Assembly: GCA_030044455.1 (NCBI GenBank) | Contig: JASHVU010000044.1 | Location: 1-7,736, forward strand | Direction of reading: 5' to 3' | Length of the DNA stretch: 7,736 nt | From: Acidobacteriaceae bacterium | GTDB taxonomy: Bacteria > Acidobacteriota > Terriglobia > Terriglobales > Acidobacteriaceae | In this document: positions 1 through 6,238 of the stretch, one piece after another | Layout: every line of letters begins with the position of its first letter | Numbering within the stretch: the first letter of the stretch is position 1 | Position numbers and translations under genes: made by a program | Notes under the pieces: generated by a model | Database searches by the model: none | Told to the model about the DNA's origin: nothing | The model's input: the letters and a program-made list of their open reading frames with translations, nothing else

Positions 1-667
1 TCGCGTTCCACGGCTGATACTTCGAGTCCCACGCGTCGAATCCGTCGTGATGGTTGGCCAGCGCAATGAAAATCCGCGCCCCGGCCTTCTTATAGCGCTC
101 AATCATTGCTTCCGGTTCCCAGTTGAGCAGCGTCCACTGCGCGGTCAGGTCCTTGTAGCCGAATTGCGACGGGGGTCCATAGTGACTGATTTGGAATTTG
201 TAATCAGGTGAGCCCTCCTGGTACAGCGCGCGTCCGTACCAGTCCCCGAATTCGGGCACGCATTGCGGACTCCAGTGCGCCCAGATGCCAAACTTGGCGT
301 CGCGATACCACTCTGGTGCGTCGTACTGCAGCAGCGAATCCCAACTTGCTTGGTAGGGGCCTTCGCCGCTGAGGCCGTCGACCGGGGCCTGCATGGGTAC
401 GCCATCCCAAGAGCCGCCGGGCAGTTCAGGCGGATCACCCCATTCCGTCGGCGTCCAATCGGCGTCATTCAGTTTCGTCTCGACAATCTTGCCGTCAACC
501 AATGCATAGAAGACACGGTCCTGCTCCGGCGTCGCGCAAAACTCTTCATACGTTTGATGCAGCTTGTTGAAGCCGGCAGGCGCACTCAGCGCCGATTGAC
601 CCCGTGCCGAAATCGCTCGCGCAGCAGCAGCAGCAGCCATCAGCTTGCAAAATTCTCTTCTTTGCAT
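1..667 (-). CDS. GH29 alpha-L-fucosidase, exported by Tat; N-terminal part only
   Basis: This gene encodes a retaining exo-fucosidase of glycoside hydrolase family 29, which removes terminal L-fucose from glycans. The 222 visible residues begin with a twin-arginine signal (RREFCKL, residues 3-9) and a short alanine run (11-16). A spacer of about 90 residues follows, then the GH29 barrel: WYRDAKFGIWAHW at 120-132 and NHHDGFDAWDS at 205-215, the family's substrate-binding His-His segment. The catalytic Asp nucleophile and the acid/base residue lie beyond the left edge. The start ATG (667-665) is chosen because it keeps the RR motif and has GGAG (680-677) nine bases upstream; ATG at residue 10 would lose the Tat signal. 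The gene is the last visible of the fucose cluster, 52 bp after the mutarotase-like gene, and supplies the substrate for the FucP symporter. Family assignment is firm; substrate linkage is unknown. Confidence 0.93.
   Translation of the reverse strand, partial: MQRREFCKLMAAAAAARAISARGQSALSAPAGFNKLHQTYEEFCATPEQDRVFYALVDGKIVETKLNDADWTPTEWGDPPELPGGSWDGVPMQAPVDGLSGEGPYQASWDSLLQYDAPEWYRDAKFGIWAHWSPQCVPEFGDWYGRALYQEGSPDYKFQISHYGPPSQFGYKDLTAQWTLLNWEPEAMIERYKKAGARIFIALANHHDGFDAWDSKYQPWNA
622..636. repeat. (CAG)5 trinucleotide repeat in the fucosidase signal peptide
   Basis: Five perfect CAG units, read as GCT codons on the minus strand, encode most of the alanine run (residues 11-15) in the hydrophobic core of the Tat signal peptide. 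Slippage here would lengthen or shorten the core by whole residues without breaking the frame. This is probably just low-complexity coding sequence. Confidence 0.7.
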
Positions 668-719
668 TCTTTATTGCTCCTTTTCGCTCGTTGCGGTCAC
701 TTCGACTAGCCGTGAAGTT

Positions 720-1244
720 TCAGAGTCGGTCTCTGGACGTCACGGCGTTTGTTTGTGCAATGGAATTTCTCAGCCGCTTCTCCGCATCCGCACTCCAATA
801 GCCGCAATCCAGCTCCAGAAAGACCGAGGTATACGGAATGGTGAGAGTTGACTTCAGAATCACGATGTTGAAGAGTTTGGCGCTTTCATCGAGCTTCGCG
901 ATGATCTGCTCGTGCTCCAGCACGCGCGCGTTCCGGCCAACAACTCGTTCGAGTTCGTCCCGCAGTTCGGTTACGCCCGGGGCATCGTTCTCCGGTACAT
1001 GCGTCAGTTCGGCGTCCACATAAACGTTGGCGTGAACATGAAAGTGGGCAGCGATTGAATCCAGAACCTTGCCGAGGAGCCTAAGATGATCCTCGCCGGT
1101 CGCGATGGTTTCGATTCCCAGATTCGACTGTGCCGGATACGCGGAATCAGCGACAACGATCCAGTTGCGATGACCAAACACCGGCAGCAATTGCTCGAGC
1201 CGCTGTTCCCATGTTTGCGTTTCGCTTTGAAGATGGCGCGTCAC
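720..1244 (-). CDS. RbsD/FucU-family sugar mutarotase-like protein
   Basis: This 174-residue cytoplasmic protein resembles the RbsD (D-ribose pyranase) and FucU (L-fucose mutarotase) family, which interconverts sugar anomers so that transport and metabolism are not limited by spontaneous mutarotation. Visible marks are FGHRNWIVVADSAYP (23-37), matching the family's GH...I..D..(Y/F)P block with His25 and Asp33 as candidate active-site residues, and a C-terminal F..VI......PY..V.L segment (125-143). The usual TGE before the PY is replaced by STL, and the protein is about 30 residues longer than typical FucU, with an extra tail after position 150. The start GTG (1244-1242) overlaps the stop of the symporter gene as GTGA, with GAGGT five bases upstream, so translation is probably coupled. 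The position between fucP and a fucosidase favours L-fucose as substrate, but activity is inferred. Confidence 0.85.
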   Translation of the reverse strand: MTRHLQSETQTWEQRLEQLLPVFGHRNWIVVADSAYPAQSNLGIETIATGEDHLRLLGKVLDSIAAHFHVHANVYVDAELTHVPENDAPGVTELRDELERVVGRNARVLEHEQIIAKLDESAKLFNIVILKSTLTIPYTSVFLELDCGYWSADAEKRLRNSIAQTNAVTSRDRL

Positions 1245-2584
1245 TTTGAACCTCGTTGAGCAACGGATGGTGAGGATTTGGCGAGCGGCGCAAGGTGCGC
1301 GCCCCAGTAAGCGAATGCTGCTACGGCCACGTAGCAGGCGAGCGGAACGAACATGCCTGCGGCCATGCTTTTGGTTACTTGGTAGGTGAGTCCCATGAGC
1401 AGGGTGAAGATGGCTCCGCCGATGATGCCCATGACGAGAAGAGATGCGCCTTCCTTGGTGTGTTCTCCCAGATCCCTGATGCCGAGGGCGAAGATGGTGG
1501 GAAACATGACCGACATGAAGAAGCTGGTGAGGAGAACGGCGACGAGCCCGACCCAACCGGTGCGAAGGATACCGAAGAGCAAAAGAATAATGTTGGCGAC
1601 GGCGAATGCTCCGAGCATTTTGTCGGGCCTGAAGCGTTTCATCACGTAGCTTGAAGTGAAGCGGCCGACTGCGAAGGCGCCGAGAGTGGCAGTGAGCAGA
1701 TAGCCGGCGAGCTTTTCGGGAACGTGGGTGTAGTCCTGGCAGTATTGGATGAAGTAGCTCCAGGTGCTGACCTGCGCGCCCACGTAGCAGAACTGCGCGA
1801 AGACGGCGGCAAGAAAGTGCGGATAGCGAAAGAGAGTGAGATAGCCGCCGGAGCGTTGAACATTTTCAGGGCCTGAGTCGCCTTCGATGGCCGGAAACTT
1901 TGTGCGGAAGATGAGCAGAGCCCAGAGCAACACGACCGCGCCCAGGATCATGTAAGGCGCCAGTACGCGCAGGGTCTCGTGCTGCAGGTAGGTGTTGTAG
2001 GTGCCGGCGGCCTTCATGGCTGCGACCTGGCCGGCAGTGGGCTCGACTCCCGACAAAATGAATTTGGTCCCGATGAAAGCGCCGGCGATGGAACCGAGCG
2101 GATTAAAGGCCTGCGAGAAATTGAGGCGCCGGACCGAGGTTGCAGGATCGCCAAGCTGCGCGATGAGAGGGTTGGAGCCGGTCTCAAGAAATCCGAGACC
2201 GCTGGCGATGACGAAGAGCGCGAGGAGAAAGAGAGGGTAGCTCTGCTCCACCGCGGCCGGATAGAAGAGGAACGTGCCGGTTGCGTAGAGCAGAAGGCCG
2301 GTGAGCAGGCCGCGCTTGTATCCGTATCGGCGCATGACGAGCGCGGCGGGAATGGCGAGAAAGAAATATCCCAGATAGAAGGCAAACTGCACCAGGCCGG
2401 CTTCGAGCCTGTTTATGTTGAACGACTTCATGAACTGCTTGATGAGAATATCGTTCAGGTTGTTAGGAATCGCCCAGAGAAAAAACAATCCCGTAACCAG
2501 AAAGAAGGCAATCTTGCCGGTGCGCGGCAATAGCGGCGCAGAAGTGGACTGGTGCGAGCTGGTTTCAGGTGGTGCAGTGTGCAT
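1241..2584 (-). CDS. fucP: L-fucose:H+ symporter (MFS, FucP family)
   Basis: This 447-residue inner-membrane protein of the major facilitator superfamily takes up L-fucose with protons. A hydrophilic N-terminus of about 24 residues is followed by about twelve hydrophobic segments. The first helix carries WAIPNNLNDIL (37-47), matching E. coli FucP around its functional Asn43 and Asp46 (here Asn42 and Asp45). Helix four carries GLGFLETGSNP (129-139) with Glu134 at the place of FucP Glu135, and RLNFSQAFN (153-161) follows. AQFCYVGAQ in the second half is almost identical to the E. coli protein. The ATG (2584-2582) has GGAG (2594-2591) seven bases upstream, inside the last codons of the dehydrogenase gene, and only 3 bp separate the two genes. 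Related FucP-family transporters can carry other sugars such as glucose or N-acetylglucosamine; the neighbouring FucU-like and fucosidase genes support fucose. Confidence 0.93.
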   Translation of the reverse strand: MHTAPPETSSHQSTSAPLLPRTGKIAFFLVTGLFFLWAIPNNLNDILIKQFMKSFNINRLEAGLVQFAFYLGYFFLAIPAALVMRRYGYKRGLLTGLLLYATGTFLFYPAAVEQSYPLFLLALFVIASGLGFLETGSNPLIAQLGDPATSVRRLNFSQAFNPLGSIAGAFIGTKFILSGVEPTAGQVAAMKAAGTYNTYLQHETLRVLAPYMILGAVVLLWALLIFRTKFPAIEGDSGPENVQRSGGYLTLFRYPHFLAAVFAQFCYVGAQVSTWSYFIQYCQDYTHVPEKLAGYLLTATLGAFAVGRFTSSYVMKRFRPDKMLGAFAVANIILLLFGILRTGWVGLVAVLLTSFFMSVMFPTIFALGIRDLGEHTKEGASLLVMGIIGGAIFTLLMGLTYQVTKSMAAGMFVPLACYVAVAAFAYWGAHLAPLAKSSPSVAQRGSK

Positions 2585-2587
2585 TCG

Positions 2588-3646
2588 TTACTCCGAGGTG
2601 GGACAAACCGCGACCTTACCACAGCGACCCGAGGCCATCAAACTGTAAGCCTCGTCTGCCTGGTCGAGAGTGAAGCGGTGCGTGACGATGTCTTCAGGGT
2701 GGAGGTTCCAGCGAACCAGCCGCTCCACAAGTTCTTCCATGAGCCAGGTCGACGTTACCCAGGAGCCGTAGATGGTTTTCTGTTCGTGAATGATATCGGG
2801 TGAGGGATTGAAAGTAACAGTGCCGCCCTCACCAACCATCACCATCTTTCCCCATTTCCGGGTGGCTCGGATTGCCACGGCGCGAGCTTCAGCGTTGGCG
2901 CTGCAATCCACCGCGCGCTCCACTCCGCGGCCGCCGGTAAGCCCGCGCACCAGGCTCACGTTGTCAGCGCCGGCAGTGAGCACTGTGTCGCAGAGACCCA
3001 GGCGCATGGCGATATCGCGGCGTTCTTGCGAGATATCGATGCCGATGATCTTCTCCGCTCCCAGCTTGCGGCACAGGGCTCCGGCGGCAAGACCGACCGG
3101 GCCAAGACCGGTAATCAGCACCGCGTGGTTACCATTAATCCCAATTTTTTCGAGAGCTTCGTACACTGTGCCAAAACCGCATGCCACCTGCGCGCCATCG
3201 AGATATGTGAGTGAGTCGGGCAGCAGGATGAGGTCTTTCTCTTCGGCAAGCAGATAGGGCGCCATGCCGCCGTCGCGCTGCCAGCCGTAGGCGCGGCGAT
3301 ATTCAGGACTGGTGCACGAGATCATGTAGCCACGCCGGCAATCGTTGCAAACGCCGCAGCCTGAAATGTGATACACAATCACGCGGTCGCCTGCCTTGAA
3401 GCGGCGACAACCCGGGCCGGTCTCAACAATCAAGCCGGCCGGTTCATGGCCCGCAATCACGCCCTGGTAGCCTTCGGGGCCTTTGCCAAGATGCTCGTGG
3501 AAGATAGCCCGAATGTCGGAACCACATATCGTCGAGGCCTTCACTTCGATCAGCACTTCGCCGTGACGTGGCTCGGGAACCGGCACTTCTCTCATCTCAA
3601 CGGTGCTGTTTCCCGGAAGAAATGCCGCTCTCATGGTGTTGCGCAT
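2588..3646 (-). CDS. Zinc-dependent medium-chain alcohol/sugar dehydrogenase (MDR)
   Basis: This 352-residue cytoplasmic oxidoreductase belongs to the MDR superfamily (threonine/sorbitol dehydrogenase-like). Catalytic-zinc ligands are Cys41 (in TICGSD) and His67-Glu68 (GHEPAG). The structural-zinc lobe is complete, with Cys97, Cys100, Cys103 and Cys111. The Rossmann motif is GLGPVG (180-185), and Asp204 at the end of the second strand suggests NAD+ rather than NADP+. The start ATG (3646-3644) has AGGAG (3660-3656) nine bases upstream; ATG at codon 5 is less well placed. It sits 60 bp after the aldo/keto reductase gene and 3 bp before fucP, so it is probably co-transcribed. In this setting it could oxidise L-fucose, a 2-keto-3-deoxy-fuconate-like intermediate or a lactaldehyde/propanediol product. 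Family and cofactor type are well supported; the substrate cannot be read from sequence. Confidence 0.92.
   Translation of the reverse strand: MRNTMRAAFLPGNSTVEMREVPVPEPRHGEVLIEVKASTICGSDIRAIFHEHLGKGPEGYQGVIAGHEPAGLIVETGPGCRRFKAGDRVIVYHISGCGVCNDCRRGYMISCTSPEYRRAYGWQRDGGMAPYLLAEEKDLILLPDSLTYLDGAQVACGFGTVYEALEKIGINGNHAVLITGLGPVGLAAGALCRKLGAEKIIGIDISQERRDIAMRLGLCDTVLTAGADNVSLVRGLTGGRGVERAVDCSANAEARAVAIRATRKWGKMVMVGEGGTVTFNPSPDIIHEQKTIYGSWVTSTWLMEELVERLVRWNLHPEDIVTHRFTLDQADEAYSLMASGRCGKVAVCPTSE
2591..2594 (-). promoter_or_regulatory. fucP ribosome binding site inside the dehydrogenase gene end
   Basis: GGAG on the minus strand lies seven bases before the fucP ATG, within the last codons of the upstream dehydrogenase gene. 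The ribosome ending one gene covers the start site of the next, which supports coupled translation. Confidence 0.65.
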
Positions 3647-3667
3647 CTCCGCTTGCTCCTCGCTCTT

Positions 3668-3697
3668 TCGACCGCCTCAAATTGTACCGGCGGTCGA
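3668..3697 (-). other. Inverted repeat / RNA hairpin between the two oxidoreductase genes
   Basis: A perfect 9-bp inverted repeat (TCGACCGCC / GGCGGTCGA, arms 3668-3676 and 3689-3697) encloses a 12-base loop in the 60-bp gap between the aldo/keto reductase stop and the dehydrogenase start. It ends nine bases before the AGGAG of the dehydrogenase gene. No T-run follows on the minus strand, so it does not look like an intrinsic terminator. It could be an mRNA-stabilising or processing stem-loop, a partial attenuator, or a protein-binding palindrome. The structure is seen directly; any role is inference. Confidence 0.6.
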
Positions 3698-3706
3698 GAC
3701 CCGCCC

Positions 3707-4750
3707 TTATGCCGGCGTAATCTCTCCGTTCACATCCCAAAGGTCTTCCCACGACTGGTTGTCCTTCCACAGAAAGACCTGCCCCTTGATCAGCCGGCAG
3801 TTGCGGTCAAGTTTCTCAATCGCGTTCATGTCTGCGGCGCTGAGTGCCTCACCAACCACGCCGAGCAGGTTGCTCAAAATATTCCGCGGATGGGCTGAGA
3901 ACGGGATGGGAACCTGGCCGCGCTCGACGGCCCACTTGATGCAGACTACGGCCGGGTGCACACCAATTCTCTGCGCGATTTCCACGATCACCGGATCTTC
4001 TATCGGCGATGTGTCTTCAGGCGTGCGGTCGCGTTCGGGCCGGCCCGGCGAGCCAATGGGCGAGTAACCAATGGGCTGAATTCCCTTTTCCACCAGGTAG
4101 CGGAAAAACTCCGGCTGCTGAAAATGCGGATGCAGCTCCATCTCATTCGCCACTGGCTTGATGCGCGCGTCGCGCAGCAAGAGCTCCATTTTGGGGATGG
4201 TCATGTTTGACGTGCCGATGTGGCGCACCAGCCCCCGGTCGACCAACTCCTCCATTTTGCGCCACGTGCGCATGAAGTTCTGGTGAATGTAGGGCACGGC
4301 ATGCGGATTCCGTGCGCTCACGTCGCAGCCGGGAGGATGGTGATTTGGAAAGGGCCAGTGGACCAGGAAGAGGTCGAGATAACCGGCCTGCAAGTCGGCC
4401 AGCGACTCTTCGCAGGAGGCGATCACGTCGTTCTCGCCGTGCATGTCGTTCCACAGTTTTGAGGTGATCCAAAGCTCTTCGCGGTCAAAACCATTCGCGA
4501 GGAGCTTTTTGAACGATCCGCCGATTTTGTCTTCGTTGCCGTAGACCCTGGCGCAATCGAAGTACCGGTACCCCACTGACGCGGCGTACAGAACAGCCTC
4601 CGCAACGGCATCGTGCGAAACGTGGTCGGAGCCAAAGGTTCCCAGCCCGATAGCGGGCATTCGCGCTCCCGAACTCAACGTCCGAAACGGAATCGTTTGA
4701 GGATCCACGCTCACGGCTCTCTGGTCGGCAGTATCTAAATGAGATCGCAT
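3707..4750 (-). CDS. Aldo/keto reductase
   Basis: This 347-residue NAD(P)(H)-dependent oxidoreductase has the (beta/alpha)8 aldo/keto reductase fold. The full catalytic tetrad is visible: Asp65 and Tyr70 in FDCARVYGNE, Lys98 in ITSKLW and His131 in LVHWPF. IGTSNM, the family's G.SN element, and the NEMELHP block follow. Family members reduce aldehydes and ketones to alcohols or oxidise free sugars; bacterial L-fucose dehydrogenases of this superfamily are known, as are lactaldehyde-reducing ones, and both would fit a fucose operon. The ATG at 4750-4748 is preferred, with GGAG ten bases upstream. The frame stays open further upstream to 4843, but that extension lacks family similarity and would run through the predicted promoter. 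It is the first gene of the minus-strand cluster, directly facing the LacI-type regulator. A C-terminal tail after about residue 320 (KGQVFLWKDNQSWEDLWD) is unusual to me. Confidence 0.9.
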   Translation of the reverse strand: MRSHLDTADQRAVSVDPQTIPFRTLSSGARMPAIGLGTFGSDHVSHDAVAEAVLYAASVGYRYFDCARVYGNEDKIGGSFKKLLANGFDREELWITSKLWNDMHGENDVIASCEESLADLQAGYLDLFLVHWPFPNHHPPGCDVSARNPHAVPYIHQNFMRTWRKMEELVDRGLVRHIGTSNMTIPKMELLLRDARIKPVANEMELHPHFQQPEFFRYLVEKGIQPIGYSPIGSPGRPERDRTPEDTSPIEDPVIVEIAQRIGVHPAVVCIKWAVERGQVPIPFSAHPRNILSNLLGVVGEALSAADMNAIEKLDRNCRLIKGQVFLWKDNQSWEDLWDVNGEITPA

Positions 4751-4764
4751 GGATTTCCGGCTCC

Positions 4765-4776
4765 GTAATCGATAAC
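4765..4776. promoter_or_regulatory. Candidate LacI-type operator
   Basis: GTAATCGATAAC is a pseudo-palindrome (10 of 12 positions pair) centred on CG, the usual centre of many LacI-family operators. It overlaps the start site predicted from the adjacent promoter and lies 15 bases before the first codon of the aldo/keto reductase, an ideal place for repression. No second copy with the same core was found in the region, so the assignment is tentative. Confidence 0.4.
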
Positions 4777-4780
4777 TGAA

Positions 4781-4809
4781 ACCATAACACCTGGACCGGA
4801 ACCCGACAA
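4781..4809 (-). promoter_or_regulatory. Candidate sigma-70-like promoter of the fucose cluster
   Basis: On the minus strand TTGTCG (4809-4804) and TATGGT (4786-4781) are 17 bases apart, each matching the consensus at four of six positions. Transcription would start near 4774, about 24 bases before the aldo/keto reductase ATG. Position and spacing are good but the boxes are imperfect. Confidence 0.4.
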
Positions 4810-4904
4810 GCATGCGAGGGGTCGCCCTTGGAACCTCGTGCACCTTTCACTGAATTCGGGAACCCCAATCGCGCGAAATCCGGCAATGATCCGTCGCCGC
4901 CGAC

Positions 4905-4916
4905 TGCCGTGCGGCA
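4905..4916. promoter_or_regulatory. Short inverted repeat upstream of the LacI-type gene
   Basis: TGCCG-TG-CGGCA is a perfect 5-bp inverted repeat with a 2-base centre, about 90 bases before the regulator gene. It could be a second operator or a chance palindrome in GC-rich sequence. No convincing promoter for the regulator was recognised nearby. Confidence 0.25.
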
Positions 4917-4931
4917 AGGGAATGCACTAGA

Positions 4932-4948
4932 CTGAAATCGCTATTCAG
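4932..4948. promoter_or_regulatory. Inverted repeat, candidate autoregulatory operator
   Basis: CTGAA and TTCAG arms flank a 7-base A/T-rich spacer containing TCG, giving an odd-centred 17-bp site of the size typical for LacI-family operators. It lies 57 bases before the regulator start, where binding could repress the regulator's own transcription. Confidence 0.35.
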
Positions 4949-4991
4949 AAAAAATCGGGCCCTCGCCCCCCAGGGCAACCTTCAGTAACCG

Positions 4992-4998
4992 AAAGGTG
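4992..4998 (+). promoter_or_regulatory. Ribosome binding site deciding the regulator start
   Basis: AAAGGTG lies six bases before ATG 5005. An in-frame GTG at 4996 falls inside this site and has no binding site of its own, so 5005 is the better start. Confidence 0.6.
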
Positions 4999-5004
4999 AA
5001 AGCC

Positions 5005-6057
5005 ATGGCCGTGCGAATGAAAGACATAGCAAAAGAGTTGGATCTATCCGTCGTGACGGTCTCAAAGGTGCTGAGGAACCATCCGGATATCAGCGAGGAG
5101 ACCCGTAAACGTGTTCTCAAGCGAATGAAGGAGCTTGACTACCAACCCAACTTCGCCGCGCGGTCGCTAATCACGGGACATAGCTGGTCGATCGGCCTGG
5201 TGGTGCCTGACTTACTGCACCCGTTCTTCGCGCAGATTGCCAAGGCGATTTCAGCCGAAATCCGCACCCGCGGATATTGCCTGCTGATCTCCTCCTCTGA
5301 TGAGGATCCGCAGGTTGAAGAACAGGAGATCAGGCAACTGGTTGCGCGGCGCGTGGATGTGCTGCTGATCGCTTCGGCGCGGTCGTCGTCGGCAGACTTC
5401 AAGTCTCTTGAAGGCCAGGAGGTGCCCTACATCCTGCTTGACCGCCATGTCGATGGCCTTAAAACGAATTTTATCGGGGTAAACGATGTTGAAGTTGGTT
5501 TGATCGCCACCCGGCACCTGATTGAGCAGGGGTGCAGGCGCATTGCGCACATTCGCGGCCCGGAAGTAAGCACCGCGCGGGGCCGGTTGGAGGGGTATCG
5601 GCAGGCGCTCGCAGAGGGCAAGGGCCGTCCCCTGCCGGAGCAGGTGGTCTCATTGGGCAGTTCGGGAGATCACCGCGGCGAAAAGGGCGGATACGCGGCC
5701 GCGATGGAGTTGCTTCATTCGAATCCTCACCCCGACGCGATCTTCTGTTTCAACGACCCATCCGCGCTTGGCGTCGTACGCGCCATTGAAGAGGCCGGGC
5801 TGCGCATCCCTGCAGATATTGCCGTGGTTGGATGCGGGAACCTGCCTTACGGCGACATGTTGCGAGTGCCGCTCACATCGGTGGACCAGGGAAGCGAGAA
5901 CATCGGTAGACTCGCTGCAACGCTCGCACTCAGGTTGGCAGTGAGCAAGTCCCGCCCCGCACCTAAATCGCACCTGATCACGCCAAAGATTGTTGTGCGA
6001 GCCTCAAGCCTGCGCAAAAACACGAAGAATCTGTCGAAGAACTCGCCCATGAAATGA
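5005..6057 (+). CDS. LacI-family transcriptional regulator
   Basis: This 350-residue DNA-binding regulator has an N-terminal LacI helix-turn-helix (MKDIAKELDLSVVTVSKVLR, about 5-24) and a hinge helix (PNFAARSLITG, about 47-57) that inserts into the operator minor groove. A periplasmic-binding-protein-like effector domain follows, from IGLVVPDLLHPFFAQI (about 62) to TSVDQ near 290. Such regulators usually repress nearby sugar genes and release DNA when a sugar or derivative binds. It is transcribed divergently from the fucose cluster across 254 bp with several palindromes, so L-fucose or a catabolite is the likely effector; this is inferred. The last 20 or so residues form a lysine-rich tail (RKNTKNLSKNSPMK) beyond the usual family end. 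ATG 5005 is preferred over GTG 4996; ATG 5017 would also keep the whole helix-turn-helix. Confidence 0.93.
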   Translation: MAVRMKDIAKELDLSVVTVSKVLRNHPDISEETRKRVLKRMKELDYQPNFAARSLITGHSWSIGLVVPDLLHPFFAQIAKAISAEIRTRGYCLLISSSDEDPQVEEQEIRQLVARRVDVLLIASARSSSADFKSLEGQEVPYILLDRHVDGLKTNFIGVNDVEVGLIATRHLIEQGCRRIAHIRGPEVSTARGRLEGYRQALAEGKGRPLPEQVVSLGSSGDHRGEKGGYAAAMELLHSNPHPDAIFCFNDPSALGVVRAIEEAGLRIPADIAVVGCGNLPYGDMLRVPLTSVDQGSENIGRLAATLALRLAVSKSRPAPKSHLITPKIVVRASSLRKNTKNLSKNSPMK

Positions 6058-6064
6058 ATTCAGC

Positions 6065-6095
6065 TTGCGGGCGGCACAGTCGTCCGGACTACAAT
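6065..6095 (+). promoter_or_regulatory. Weak candidate promoter after the regulator gene
   Basis: TTGCGG (6065-6070) and TACAAT (6090-6095) are 19 bases apart. The second box is good (five of six) but the spacing is long. It would serve the TPR gene with a leader of about 135 bases. No terminator is visible between the regulator stop and this site. Confidence 0.25.
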
Positions 6096-6185
6096 CTCAT
6101 TAATAGAACTCGAGACCTTTTCAACCTGCGAGCCCGTGAAGCGGCGAAAACGGTTTCCCCTGAGTTCACCATCCCGCGATGCTTG

Positions 6186-6213
6186 TTGTGCCTTCGTCGA
6201 TGCATGTCATAAT
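6186..6213 (+). promoter_or_regulatory. Candidate promoter close to the TPR gene
   Basis: TTGTGC (6186-6191) and CATAAT (6208-6213) are 16 bases apart. A start near 6220 would leave a leader of about 19 bases before ATG 6239, which favours that start over the in-frame ATGs at 6179 and 6200. The first box matches consensus at only three positions. Confidence 0.3.
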
Positions 6214-6238
6214 CGTTCGCCTTCCCTCGCGAAGGCGC

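Larger units (their letters stand above)
4775..4986. repeat. Four copies of hexamer ACTGAA/TTCAGT in the divergent region
   Basis: ACTGAA occurs at 4775-4780, 4849-4854 and 4931-4936, and its complement TTCAGT at 4981-4986. About 0.1 occurrence would be expected by chance in 254 bp counting both strands. The first copy adjoins the candidate promoter of the fuc cluster; the third forms one arm of an inverted repeat (CTGAA 4932-4936 / TTCAG 4944-4948). They may be half-sites for a regulator, possibly the adjacent LacI-type protein. Confidence 0.45.

Noticed and set aside
1245..1556. Upstream extension of the RbsD/FucU-like frame to an ATG at 1556
   Set aside because: The extra 104 residues are an Arg/His-rich shadow of the fucP gene. 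Family similarity starts after GTG 1244, which has its own ribosome binding site.
1979..2533. Plus-strand 184-residue open frame opposite fucP
   Set aside because: It lies wholly inside the strongly supported symporter gene, and its highly charged composition is typical of an antisense shadow.
4751..4843. Longer aldo/keto reductase starting at 4843
   Set aside because: The added 31 residues lack similarity to the family and would place the coding sequence over the candidate promoter and operator.
4959..4976. GCCCT/AGGGC stem with an 8-base loop in the regulator leader, considered as terminator or riboswitch
   Set aside because: The 5-bp stem has no T-run and there is no larger fold or known riboswitch element; it is likely a product of GC-rich sequence.
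6179..6238. TPR protein starting at ATG 6179 or 6200
   Set aside because: Neither has a ribosome binding site, and both put an odd basic segment before an already complete signal peptide. Kept only as alternatives.
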